From positions 248,001-312,000 of the forward strand of contig CBDDBN010000024.1 in the NCBI GenBank assembly GCA_965225735.1: a stretch of DNA of 64,000 nucleotides, read 5' to 3'. This stretch comes from Denitrobaculum sp965225735 (lineage in GTDB: Bacteria > Pseudomonadota > Alphaproteobacteria > Kiloniellales > Kiloniellaceae). Each line of letters begins with the position of its first letter. Position 1 is the first letter of the stretch. Positions 27,185-35,096 of this stretch are shown here, in pieces. A program made the position numbers and the translations under genes. The notes below the pieces were generated by a model. It saw nothing but the letters and a program-made list of their open reading frames with translations, was not told the DNA's origin and made no database searches.

Positions 27185-27730
27185 ATGAACACCCATCGCA
27201 ATTCTGATCGGATGGACGTGACCCACCGAGAAGTCACTGCAGTGGTGAAGTGGTTTAATCCGACAAAGGGCTTTGGCTTCGTTCAGCTGAGCGACGGTTC
27301 CCCGGATGCGTTTCTTCACATTTCAGCCGTAGAGCGCGCCGGTCATCGCGATCTTCCTGACGGCACGACCTTGGTCTGTGACCTCTCTGCCGGCCAAAAG
27401 GGCCCGCAGGTTGCGCACATCCATCACATTGAATCCATGCCCGACGCGCCGCCCCGCAGCGGTGGCTTCGGTGGCGGTGGTGGCGGCGGCTACGGCGGCG
27501 GCTTTGAAGACACCGGCAACGACGAAGTCGTCGAAGGCTCGGTCAAGTTCTTCAACGCCGAAAAGGGCTTCGGTTTCGTCGCACCCGACAATGGCGGAAA
27601 AGACGTCTTTGTCTCGGCACGCACTCTGGAACGGGCCGGGGTCATGACCCTGGAACCCGAAACCCGGGTACGCATGACGACCCGCATGGGCCAAAAAGGT
27701 CCCATGGCGTCCAGCGTGGAACTGCTCTAA
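27185..27730 (+). CDS. Cold shock protein with two cold shock domains
   Basis: A 181-residue RNA-chaperone-like protein with two cold shock domains. The first (about 11-75) has VKWFNPTKGFGFVQL and AFLHISAV. The second (about 117-180) has VKFFNAEKGFGFVAPDNG and VFVSARTL, ending LL. They are joined by a Gly-rich linker, GGFGGGGGGGYGGGFED. Double-domain Csp proteins are usual in Alphaproteobacteria and longer than the 70-residue E. coli type. The ATG at 27185 is preceded by GGAG at a slightly long spacing of 12 bases; an in-frame TTG at 27167 and an ATG at 27212 are alternatives. The stop is followed at once by a series of hairpins. Confidence 0.92.
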   Translation: MNTHRNSDRMDVTHREVTAVVKWFNPTKGFGFVQLSDGSPDAFLHISAVERAGHRDLPDGTTLVCDLSAGQKGPQVAHIHHIESMPDAPPRSGGFGGGGGGGYGGGFEDTGNDEVVEGSVKFFNAEKGFGFVAPDNGGKDVFVSARTLERAGVMTLEPETRVRMTTRMGQKGPMASSVELL

Positions 27731-27773
27731 CGCCGCCACTTTGGCTACAGGCGGCGTGCGGGGACGCGTCCCC
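27731..27773 (+). other. Two hairpins directly after the csp stop codon
   Basis: CGCCGCC (27731-27737) pairs with GGCGGCG (27750-27756), and GGGGACGCGTCCCC (27760-27773) is a perfect palindrome. Neither is followed by a T-run, so they look more like mRNA 3' stabilising or processing structures than terminators. Confidence 0.5.
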
Positions 27774-27790
27774 CGTTCTCTCATTCTCCA

Positions 27791-27890
27791 GGTAGGAGTG
27801 TTTGTTTTTGCGCCTGACGGCAGCAGGCGGAAGGACTCTAAAGACGAAAATAAACACTCACCGATTTGGGCGTCTTTGGACGCCTTTTTT
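27791..27890 (+). ncRNA. Candidate structured RNA element with terminator, between csp and the SnoaL-like gene
   Basis: GGAGTGTTTGTTTT (from 27794) pairs with AAAATAAACACTC (27847-27859) with one mismatch; GGT and ACC outside extend the stem. It encloses a second hairpin, CGCCTG/CAGGCG (27811-27828), and a 17-base single-stranded stretch. Seven bases on is a strong terminator. No protein is encoded and the next gene is on the other strand. It may be a stable csp 3' UTR or an independent small RNA. I recognise no known family. Confidence 0.4.
27869..27890 (+). terminator. Strong intrinsic terminator after csp and the hairpin array
   Basis: GGCGTC, loop TTTG, GACGCC, then six T residues. It is the clearest rho-independent terminator of the window, reading rightward, and lies 139 bp after the csp stop. 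Confidence 0.85.
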
Positions 27891-27946
27891 GTTGGCATTT
27901 CTCTCTTCACGCAGACCCTGCACAACATCGCTTTAGACAACACGCT

Positions 27947-28357
27947 TTACTGCAAGGGGCCCGCCTCCGGCTCCTCCTCCAGGGAGAGCGGCGAGACGTT
28001 ACAAGGACCAGCCTGATGGTGAACCATGCGCCATTCACCGGCTTCGCGGGCGAAGAAATTGGTGGCGACAAGGACGCTGTCACCAACCTTTTCGTAGCAG
28101 ACAACAAAGGCGGAATCCCGGCTGCAGACAAATGCCTGGGCGCCATGACAGGAAACATCGGGTGCATCCGGGTTGGTCAGGATCGCCTGCCAGGAGCCGA
28201 GCACCTCTTCACGGCCGGAGATCGCGGGCCAGCCGGGATGGGCACAGGCGACTGGCAAACGGTCGGCCCAAAGCCGCGCCATCATGGTCAAGTCTCGCTG
28301 CCGGAAAACATGATAGAAGCTCTCGTTCAGGAACAGGACTTCGGCTTCGGCATTCAT
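27947..28357 (-). CDS. SnoaL-like / nuclear transport factor 2 family protein
   Basis: A 136-residue cone-shaped alpha+beta barrel protein of the NTF2-like type. Typical pieces are an N-terminal helix pair with FLNESFYHVFRQRDLTMMARLWAD, the GREEVLGSWQAIL segment and a C-terminal strand REAGEWRMVHHQAGP. Proteins of this class (SnoaL_3, DUF4440) serve as isomerases, polyketide cyclases or stress-related binders; the activity here is unknown. The gene is convergent to csp, 57 bp from its terminator, and is transcribed away from the radical SAM gene that lies to its right on the same strand. Confidence 0.85.
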   Translation of the reverse strand: MNAEAEVLFLNESFYHVFRQRDLTMMARLWADRLPVACAHPGWPAISGREEVLGSWQAILTNPDAPDVSCHGAQAFVCSRDSAFVVCYEKVGDSVLVATNFFAREAGEWRMVHHQAGPCNVSPLSLEEEPEAGPLQ

Positions 28358-28578
28358 GCTATGTCTCCCGGGCGCGACCCTCGCTTGAGCACAGTCTTTC
28401 AGGACGAGGACCGTCAGGACGCGATCAAGCTCCCAAAGAGCATAGCAGCTTCATGCCCGCTTGCCTCAGCCTTCTCACAAAAGGAAGACACTTGGCGCTG
28501 CAAGGCACGGCACCCCTATCTACTCCCTCAGCAACGACGGCGCGCGCCGAACGAAAGAGGCTCACGGATGAAAGCTGA

Positions 28579-30390
28579 CTAGGCCGTAGCCGCTTGCTTT
28601 TCCGCTTTCTTCTTTGCTTCGAACTGGGCCTTGGCCTCAGCCTGATGACGCGCCTTTTCAACGGCCGCCTTTGCGGACTCGTTCAACTCGAACATCTCGA
28701 GATGCTCTTCCGTCGCCTCCTCAACCGGCGTTAAAGCCACGTCGGTATAGGATTTAGCGGCGGGGTCCGTCTGGATGCGCTTGCGCATGCGATTGATGCG
28801 CAGGACGTAAAGCGCCATCGCAGAATACTTGCGCAGGGTCTCGGCGATGTAGCGCGGATAGAAGACCAGGGGACTCTCGAGCGGCAGACTCGAACGCCGC
28901 TGCCTGCGCACTTTACGCCGGACGTAACCGCACTGCTGAGGATGGACTCTTTCGTAACGCATGGCGCTGCTGAGCTGCAGCGCGTTGATCATCACCGCAT
29001 GGGGTTTGATCCCGCTGGCCATGGCGCGCCGCATCATGCGTTCGATGTGTTCGTCCGTATAGTAGAGATCCCAAGCTTCCCGGTAGATCGCATCCCACTC
29101 TTCCGCGGACATCAGCGGATGGGCGGTGGTGACATGTTCAAGGTCGTACTTGTTCATGTCGGGGTCCATCCAGACCCCCATATCGGTGAGCACCTTGTGA
29201 TCCTCGGACCCGGGCAACGGCGTCAGGTTGGTGAAGCCCAGAAGATCGACCGGCAGTTCCTTCTGGATGATTTCGATGTCCCGGCGGATGGTCTCCGGCG
29301 TGTCGATCGGGAAACCCAGAATATAGCCCGCGTAGGTGATGATCCCCTTGGCGCGCCATTCCTGCAGCATGGTGCGGTATTCTGTGATCCGGTTCTGGCC
29401 CTTCTTCGCGGTCTGCAGATTGTCCGGATTGATATTTTCCAGACCGATGAAGACCCGTTTGCAGCCGGCGCGCTCCGCCTTCTCGATGAAGTTCTTGGTC
29501 TTATGCGCCAGGACGTCGACCTGGATGATAAAGCGGATCGGAATCCCTTCCTCTTCCTTCAGCTTGATCATGCGATCGAAGATGGCCTCCCAGTTCCGGT
29601 TGCGCGCGAAGTTGTCATCGCTGATGAAGTAACGCGTGATTCCCTGGGCGTAATTGGCGCGGATAATCTTCTCGATATCGTCGGCGGAGCGGTAGCGTGA
29701 AACCCGACCCTGGACATTGATGATAGTGCAGAAACTGCATTGGAAGGGGCAGCCGCGGCCTGCATCGAAACTGGCATTGGAGCCGTCGTATTTATGCACG
29801 AACTTGTCGGGCAGGAAGGGCGTCAGTTGCTCCTCCAACCCCGGCAGGGTGCTCATGTAATTGTAGATCGGCTTCAGTTCTCTGTTTTTCGCATCCTGCA
29901 GGAAGCTCGCGAAGTGCTCTTCCGCCTCGCCCGCAAAAATCGTGATACCGAGATCGATAGCTTCTTGAATATCAGCGGGAATTTCCTTGAGCATTGACAG
30001 GCAGCCGCTGACATGGAAGCCACCGATCGCCACCTGGATCTCTTCCTTTCGGAACTGCCGGGCGATGTCCATAGCCCTTGGGAATTGGTTGGACTGCACG
30101 CCGACGAGGCAGACGAGGCCGTCGTGCCCTTCCTGCTTCAAGCGACGGGCAATCTTGCGTACGGGAATGACGGTATTCACTTCGTCATAGGGATTGACGT
30201 GAATCTCCGTATCCTCGCCCAGCGCCTTCGCGTCAGCCATGGCTTCTGCAATGGCATAGAGACAGGCCAGGGAGTTAGAAGGAATCCAGGCTTTGAACCA
30301 TTGGATCACATAGCCGTCGTCGTCATAGTGCGACGGCTTGATCAACTCGAGATGGAACTGCTTTTTCTGCCCTGCGTCGACTGCCCGCAT
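28579..30390 (-). CDS. B12-binding-domain radical SAM protein
   Basis: A 603-residue enzyme. The N-terminal half (from about residue 60) is a cobalamin-binding-like Rossmann domain with VGVQSNQFPRAMDIA and IGGFHVSG. The iron-sulfur motif CPFQCSFC (Cys214, 218, 221) is the standard CX3CX2C of radical SAM, followed by FISDDNFARN and GLENINPDNL. The C-terminus is a Lys/Ala/Glu-rich helix. Related alphaproteobacterial proteins are uncharacterised, so the substrate is unknown. The ATG at 30390 follows GGGGGACGAT. A frame to 30519 is open, but a -10-like TATTAT at 30426-30431 lies inside it, which argues for the shorter form. Confidence 0.85.
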   Translation of the reverse strand: MRAVDAGQKKQFHLELIKPSHYDDDGYVIQWFKAWIPSNSLACLYAIAEAMADAKALGEDTEIHVNPYDEVNTVIPVRKIARRLKQEGHDGLVCLVGVQSNQFPRAMDIARQFRKEEIQVAIGGFHVSGCLSMLKEIPADIQEAIDLGITIFAGEAEEHFASFLQDAKNRELKPIYNYMSTLPGLEEQLTPFLPDKFVHKYDGSNASFDAGRGCPFQCSFCTIINVQGRVSRYRSADDIEKIIRANYAQGITRYFISDDNFARNRNWEAIFDRMIKLKEEEGIPIRFIIQVDVLAHKTKNFIEKAERAGCKRVFIGLENINPDNLQTAKKGQNRITEYRTMLQEWRAKGIITYAGYILGFPIDTPETIRRDIEIIQKELPVDLLGFTNLTPLPGSEDHKVLTDMGVWMDPDMNKYDLEHVTTAHPLMSAEEWDAIYREAWDLYYTDEHIERMMRRAMASGIKPHAVMINALQLSSAMRYERVHPQQCGYVRRKVRRQRRSSLPLESPLVFYPRYIAETLRKYSAMALYVLRINRMRKRIQTDPAAKSYTDVALTPVEEATEEHLEMFELNESAKAAVEKARHQAEAKAQFEAKKKAEKQAATA

Positions 30391-30788
30391 ATCGTCCCCC
30401 AACGATTGCCCAGGCATCTCACCGTATAATAAGGCTGGCCCGGCGGTGGTGTTCACACAAACAAAGGCTTTCCCTGCCTTTCGGTATACAGGAAACAGCG
30501 AGTCTGGTCTAGAAACCAAACCTCTAACGAGGATAAGCGCGTCTAGGGGCGGGCATCCAAAGTCTCTCTTGCTTCATCTCGGATTTCACAATTGCTTCAC
30601 CAAATCTTAAAAGCGTCGGGCTAAGCACAAAGCTGCGGGAAAGAGACGGCGCCCGGCTGCAACTCAGGTTGCTCCGGCTTGGCTCACCTGCTAAACGGGC
30701 GCTGACCGCCCGACCCCGGGAGCGTCTGTTCCGGGATTTACAGAATCACTTCGGTCTCACCAAGACCGCCTAAGGGGGATAACCGCAG
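30391..30788. other. 398-bp divergent spacer with hairpin leader before yqaA
   Basis: The left part holds the radical SAM promoter, including the -10-like TATTAT on the minus strand. The right part, 30659-30768, is GC-rich and folds into several hairpins upstream of the yqaA ribosome site, described separately. No coding frame. Confidence 0.6.
30659..30768 (+). promoter_or_regulatory. Hairpin-rich leader upstream of yqaA
   Basis: Four perfect small hairpins occur in 110 bases: GCAAC/GTTGC (30659-30672), CGGGCG/CGCCCG (30696-30712), CCCGG/CCGGG (30715-30735) and CGGTCT/AGACCG (30752-30768). The last ends 20 bases before the GTG start and just ahead of the AGGGGGA ribosome site. It looks like a structured leader, but no riboswitch class was recognised. 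Confidence 0.4.
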
Positions 30789-31370
30789 GTGCTGCGACGG
30801 CTTTACGACTGGACCATGGGCCTGGCCGCCCACCGCCATGCCTTGCTCGCTCTGGGCGCGGTTTCCTTCGTCGAATCCTCGGTTTTTCCTATTCCGCCTG
30901 ACGTGCTGATCATCCCCATGGTCCTGGCGGCCCGCGACCGCGCCTGGATGATCGCGCTGGTGGCGACCGTGACCTCGGTGGCTGGCGGTTTGGCAGGCTA
31001 TGCCATCGGCGCCTTCCTGTTCGACACGCTCGGGCAGTCCATCCTTGAATTTTACGGCAAGGAAGACGCCTACGCGCAGTTCCAGGGACTCTACAACGAA
31101 TGGGGCGCCTGGATCGTCGCCGCAGCCGGCTTCACACCGATCCCCTATAAGGTCTTTACCATCGCCAGCGGCGCGCTGAGCCTCGAACCGACGGTCTTCA
31201 CCTTCGCCTCAGCCTTGTCGCGCGGCGCCCGCTTTTTCCTGCTGGCGGCACTGCTGTGGTACTTCGGTCCGCCGATCAAAAGCTTTATCGACAAGCATCT
31301 GCCGATCCTGGCGACCCTCTTCTTTATCAGCCTCTTCGCCGGCTTTATCGCCATCCGCTATCTCTTTTAG
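30789..31370 (+). CDS. yqaA: YqaA/DedA-family membrane protein
   Basis: A 193-residue inner membrane protein of the SNARE-associated (DedA/VTT) superfamily, YqaA branch. It carries FVESSVFPIPPDVLIIPMVLA in the first re-entrant region, GGLAGYAIGAFLFDTLG, and the hallmark GFTPIPYKVFTIASGALSL. About five hydrophobic segments are visible. DedA relatives move lipids or support envelope integrity; the role of YqaA is not settled. The start is GTG with AGGGGGA nine bases upstream. The dsbB gene follows after 145 bp on the same strand, a frequent pairing in this class. Confidence 0.88.
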   Translation: MLRRLYDWTMGLAAHRHALLALGAVSFVESSVFPIPPDVLIIPMVLAARDRAWMIALVATVTSVAGGLAGYAIGAFLFDTLGQSILEFYGKEDAYAQFQGLYNEWGAWIVAAAGFTPIPYKVFTIASGALSLEPTVFTFASALSRGARFFLLAALLWYFGPPIKSFIDKHLPILATLFFISLFAGFIAIRYLF

Positions 31371-31441
31371 CGCTGGAACATCCCCATCTTAGAAGCAGGC
31401 GGCTGGCGCTACCTTTTGAAGCAGCCCGATTGAGAAAGCTG

Positions 31442-31455
31442 GGCATTTAAATGCC
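31442..31455. promoter_or_regulatory. Perfect palindrome upstream of dsbB
   Basis: GGCATTTAAATGCC is a 14-base perfect palindrome, 60 bp upstream of the dsbB start and within the yqaA-dsbB spacer. It has operator-like symmetry; the binding protein is unknown. Confidence 0.35.
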
Positions 31456-31515
31456 TTAGCGCTATATCTGTTGCAGAAAACTTCAGATCTTCAGGATCAC
31501 GGAGCCAGAGTTCGA

Positions 31516-32034
31516 ATGTCCGTTCTTGCCGAGCGAAGTCCTCTGTTCGAGAACCCACGGTTAGTACCTGCCGCTATCGTGGCCGTCTGTGCCGGTGCCC
31601 TTGGGGCTGCGTTAGCCTCGCAATACTGGGGCGGTCTCGATCCCTGCGTTCTTTGTATCTACCAGCGCTATGCTTACGGCGCGGCAGCGGTCTTCGGCTT
31701 GGGCGCTCTCATTCTTGCCGACAAACCCAAGATCCGGCGGATCGAAATTCAGCTCGCCGCCCTCGCCTTCCTGGTCGGCGCCGGTATCGCGATGTTCCAT
31801 GTCGGGGTCGAACAGAAGTGGTGGGAAGGAACAGAAGCCTGTTCTGCGCCGCCGATCGACTTCAACGCCTCAATCGACGATCTGCGCAATCAGCTTTTGG
31901 CGGAAAAGCCCGCAAGTTGCGATGAGGTGGCCTGGTCGTTGGGCGGTATTTCCATCGCCGGCTACAACGTCATTGCCTCGCTGATCTTTGCCATCGGCAG
32001 CCTTTGGGCTTCGCGCCGCGCCGCGGACGCGTAG
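31516..32034 (+). CDS. dsbB: Disulfide bond formation protein DsbB
   Basis: A 172-residue inner membrane oxidoreductase with four hydrophobic segments. The quinone-proximal CVLC motif is at residues 44-47, in GLDPCVLCIYQRYAYG, and the second periplasmic pair is Cys109 and Cys135. It oxidises DsbA and passes electrons to ubiquinone. The ATG at 31516 gives a normal N-terminus; a longer frame to 31471 is not needed. coq7, for ubiquinone synthesis, follows 17 bp later, so the two genes are probably co-transcribed. Confidence 0.92.
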   Translation: MSVLAERSPLFENPRLVPAAIVAVCAGALGAALASQYWGGLDPCVLCIYQRYAYGAAAVFGLGALILADKPKIRRIEIQLAALAFLVGAGIAMFHVGVEQKWWEGTEACSAPPIDFNASIDDLRNQLLAEKPASCDEVAWSLGGISIAGYNVIASLIFAIGSLWASRRAADA

Positions 32035-32051
32035 GAGCGGAAGAGGGAAAA

Positions 32052-32642
32052 ATGAAGGACGAGCAAAAGACCGATGAAAAGTCGGAAGGCGCGCCCAAAA
32101 CGCGCCGTCGGCTGCCAGGCGATCTAACGCGTGAAGATGAATTGGCGCGAATGATCCGGGTCGATCAGGCCGGCGAATATGGCGCCAGACGCATCTACGA
32201 AGGCCAGCTCGCGGTCATGGGCCGGACGCACCCGAACAGCGCAACGATCAAACATATGCACGAGCAGGAGCTTCGACACCTGGAGACCTTTGACAGACTG
32301 GTATGCGAGCGTCGGGTCCGGCCGACCGCACTGCAACCCGTTTGGCACGTCGCCGGCTTTGCGCTGGGTGCGGCGACGGCCCTGATGGGCGTTAAGGCCG
32401 CCATGGCCTGTACGGTCGCCGTCGAAGAGGTCATCGACGAACACTATGCCAAACAGTCGGCCCGCCTGGATGAGGACGAAGCCGAACTCCGCGACACGAT
32501 CGAGGAGTTTCGCGCCGAAGAGTTGGAGCATAGAGATACGGCGCTGGAGCACGGGGCCGAGCAGACGCCCGGCTATGAGGTCTTAAGCGCCGCCGTCAAG
32601 ACTGGTTCGCGGATCGCCATCTGGCTCTCGGAACGCATTTAA
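32052..32642 (+). CDS. coq7: Demethoxyubiquinone hydroxylase Coq7
   Basis: A 196-residue di-iron monooxygenase that adds the C6 hydroxyl of ubiquinone. Ligand motifs are in order: GEYGA with Glu42, ELRH (Glu73, His76), EEVIDEHY near residue 126, and ELEH (Glu157, His160). The two halves share the repeated ferritin-like pattern of Coq7. The first 20 residues are charged and variable. The ATG at 32052 follows GAGGGAAAA. It lies 17 bp after dsbB, whose electron acceptor is ubiquinone. Coq7 is the alphaproteobacterial and mitochondrial type of this step, rather than the flavin enzyme UbiF. Confidence 0.95.
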   Translation: MKDEQKTDEKSEGAPKTRRRLPGDLTREDELARMIRVDQAGEYGARRIYEGQLAVMGRTHPNSATIKHMHEQELRHLETFDRLVCERRVRPTALQPVWHVAGFALGAATALMGVKAAMACTVAVEEVIDEHYAKQSARLDEDEAELRDTIEEFRAEELEHRDTALEHGAEQTPGYEVLSAAVKTGSRIAIWLSERI

Positions 32643-32699
32643 ACGCCGCCGGACAAGTAACACCGGCGCCAGCCAAACCGCGCGGCACATTCCGAAGGA

Positions 32700-33260
32700 T
32701 CAGGATTCCAGCTCGGAATCCCAATAGAGAAAGTCGTTCCAGCTTTCATGCAGATAGTTGGGCGGGAACGCACGACCGTTCTGCTGCAGCTGATAGGTCG
32801 TCGGCGTCTCGACCGGACGCAGGAGCGTCATGCCACAATCATGCAGCAACTGATTGCCTTTGGCGAGATTGCAGTCCTGACAGGCTGTGACCACATTGTC
32901 CCAGGTCGTTCGACCGCCGCGAGAGCGTGGAATGACATGGTCGAAGGTCAATTCCTCGGACGGCAGGTGATCGCCGCAATATTGGCAGAGGAAACCGTCG
33001 CGAAGGAAAACGTTGAATCGTGTAAAGGCAGGTCTCCGGTCCAGATGAACGTATTCCTTTAGAGAAATCACGCTCGGCAACTTCATCTCGAAATTCGGCG
33101 AACGGACGGTGTGTTCGTACTCCGAGATGATGTTCACGCGCCCCAGGAAGGCGGCTTTGACCGAATCCTGCCACGACCAAAGAGACAAGGGAAAATAACT
33201 CAATGGACGAAAGTCGGCATTGAGCACCAATGCTGGAAAAGCATTAGCCGTACTACCCAC
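32700..33260 (-). CDS. HNH endonuclease
   Basis: A 186-residue protein with a C-terminal HNH domain. Zinc-binding CQYC precedes LTFDHVIPRSRGGRTTWDNVVTACQDCN, giving the HNH core and the second CxxC. The N-terminal part FPALVLNADFRPLSYFPLSLW is seen in a widespread stand-alone HNH family in Alphaproteobacteria and Cyanobacteria. Its biological role is unknown and it is not part of a visible restriction or phage module. The GTG at 33260 is chosen because AAGGAGG lies eight bases upstream; a frame open to 33380 has no ribosome site and no family similarity. Confidence 0.88.
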   Translation of the reverse strand: MGSTANAFPALVLNADFRPLSYFPLSLWSWQDSVKAAFLGRVNIISEYEHTVRSPNFEMKLPSVISLKEYVHLDRRPAFTRFNVFLRDGFLCQYCGDHLPSEELTFDHVIPRSRGGRTTWDNVVTACQDCNLAKGNQLLHDCGMTLLRPVETPTTYQLQQNGRAFPPNYLHESWNDFLYWDSELES

Positions 33261-33505
33261 GCTGTGCACCTCCTTCTGTACTACTACATAGTGTGCATTC
33301 GCGTTTTTTCGCCAGATATCTAGCGTCGCTCTAGTTCTAGATAGCCGACCTGGGGAGGATACACAACATATTGTGGACAAAGGGTGAAAAACTTCACCGA
33401 GCTGTCATATGGCAGCGAATCTGTCCAAAATCTGCCAAGCAAAGGAAGAGCGCTGGCAAGCAGCCTTGCCGCGACGAGAATGTATGCGCGCGAGACGGCT
33501 GTCGG

Positions 33506-34189
33506 TCAGGCCTGATCCTCAGGTCCCGCCATGCCGAAGCTTTCCATCAGGAAGCCGATCCCCATGCGCAGACCGTTCTCATCGATGCCATGGCCCAGGC
33601 CCGGGATGAGCTGGGAGTAGACCGTCACATTATGCTTCTCAAGCGCCGCAACCGCCGCCGGCAAGGACTGCGGCGGCACCACGTCGTCCGCATCTCCGTG
33701 GATAAGTAGCGCGGGGGGGCGGGACTTCAGCTCGCTGTCAAGATAGCCGGGTGTAATCAAGGTGCCCGAGTAGCCGATCACCGCCGCACAGGCATTTGCC
33801 CGACGATAAGCCACATGCAGAGCCATCATAGTGCCCTGAGAAAAACCAAGCAGAACCAGCTTGTCATCGGACAGACCGTGACGCTCGAGCTCCTGATCGA
33901 GGAAGCTGTCGAGAACAGGCGCGGCTGTCCGCACACCGCCGAGGATGACATCGGGATCGCGGTCCATAAGACTGAACCACTGATAGCCCATGGGCGCCAT
34001 ATCGCAGGGTTCTGGCGCATTCGGCGCCACAAAAGCCGCGGTTGGAAAGGTCTGCGCAAGAAGAGGCGCCAAACCGAAGAGGTCGTTACCATCGGCTCCA
34101 AGCCCGTGCAGCAAAACAATCAAATACTCGGCCGCACCGCCTGAAGCAGGGGCTGCCCGTGGTCCGTCTAGTTGGGTTGCAACGGCCAT
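33506..34189 (-). CDS. Carboxylesterase/phospholipase-type alpha/beta hydrolase
   Basis: A 227-residue cytoplasmic hydrolase of the carboxylesterase 2 (YpfH-like) family. LIVLLHGLGADGNDLFGL forms the oxyanion region and the nucleophile Ser117 is in LLGFSQGTMMALH. The aspartate is in IHGDADDVVPPQ and the histidine in IPGLGHGIDENG. The family hydrolyses short-chain esters or lysophospholipids. The gene stands alone on its strand; the AlkA-type gene upstream is 126 bp away. Confidence 0.9.
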   Translation of the reverse strand: MAVATQLDGPRAAPASGGAAEYLIVLLHGLGADGNDLFGLAPLLAQTFPTAAFVAPNAPEPCDMAPMGYQWFSLMDRDPDVILGGVRTAAPVLDSFLDQELERHGLSDDKLVLLGFSQGTMMALHVAYRRANACAAVIGYSGTLITPGYLDSELKSRPPALLIHGDADDVVPPQSLPAAVAALEKHNVTVYSQLIPGLGHGIDENGLRMGIGFLMESFGMAGPEDQA

Positions 34190-34315
34190 ATTGGCGGAAT
34201 CCTTTGATATTTAGGCTTCCCTCATAGCCGATTCGCAGCGCTACGTCACCTTCCGCGGTTTTGACGGCGGCCTTCCATAAATTGCTCCCGGTGATCAAGC
34301 GAACAAGAAAGCCGC

Positions 34316-35026
34316 CTAAAATCCGCCTTCGGGCACTCCCGGGTGGCGGTAGAGGTGCCAAAGGAAGCGCGCGGCGGCGCTGCGAAAGGGGCGCCAGTCG
34401 TCGCCGAGCGCCATCATCGCGTCACCTACGGGTCGTTCAGGCAGTCCCTTCAGTTTCTGCGCGGCAACCTGAACCGCAAGATCGCCGGCCGGCCAGACAT
34501 CAGGCCTGCGTAGAGCGAAGAGGAGATAGACATCCGCTGTCCATCGGCCGATCCCCTTGGCCCGCATCAAAGCTTCAGCGGCGGTTTCGTCGTCCGCCTC
34601 CGCAATCGCCGCGAGATCGATCCGCCCCGACAAAAGATCTTCGGCCAAAGCGCGGCCATAACGCTGTTTCGGGCGGCTGAGTCCGATACGCTTGTGTGCC
34701 TCCTCGTCGAGCGCCAGAAAGGCCTCGGGCGTGACCAACGGCAGTTCTGCGTCCAGCCGGCCAATGATCGCGCGGGCCGCCTGCGACGAGACCTGCTGCG
34801 CAGCCATGATACGCATCAATCCCCCGAAGTCCGGCGCGTGCCTGCGGACCGGTGGAAGACCGCAAACTTCATAAGCGGCTGCGATATCGAGGTCCCGTTC
34901 CGCCAGTGCTTCCATGGCGGGGCGGAGACTTTCATCCTCCGGCGCAGACTGCACGGCTCCCGGGAGCTGTTCATCGGAGTTTGCTGGAGGGTTTGGACTG
35001 TCTGTTCGTAGCGCTTTGGCGTTCAT
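34316..35026 (-). CDS. DNA-3-methyladenine glycosylase II (AlkA-like)
   Basis: A 236-residue base-excision repair enzyme of the HhH-GPD superfamily. FGGLMRIMAAQQVSSQAARAI starts the glycosylase domain, the hairpin is KGIGRWTADVYLLFAL, and the catalytic aspartate lies in DVWPAGDLAVQ. It lacks the N-terminal AlkA extension and an Ada domain, so it is the short form seen widely in Proteobacteria. It removes alkylated purines from DNA. It is divergent from gluQ with a 70-bp spacer. Confidence 0.9.
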   Translation of the reverse strand: MNAKALRTDSPNPPANSDEQLPGAVQSAPEDESLRPAMEALAERDLDIAAAYEVCGLPPVRRHAPDFGGLMRIMAAQQVSSQAARAIIGRLDAELPLVTPEAFLALDEEAHKRIGLSRPKQRYGRALAEDLLSGRIDLAAIAEADDETAAEALMRAKGIGRWTADVYLLFALRRPDVWPAGDLAVQVAAQKLKGLPERPVGDAMMALGDDWRPFRSAAARFLWHLYRHPGVPEGGF

Positions 35027-35096
35027 GGCTGGACATTACGCAAGATCTGCCGGAAAGTCCGCCACATCTTGAAACCAGGTCCTGAAACAGCCAGCG

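Noticed and set aside
30600..30788. Cobalamin, TPP or FMN riboswitch or 6S RNA before yqaA
   Set aside because: None of the conserved boxes of those classes could be found; only local hairpins are visible.
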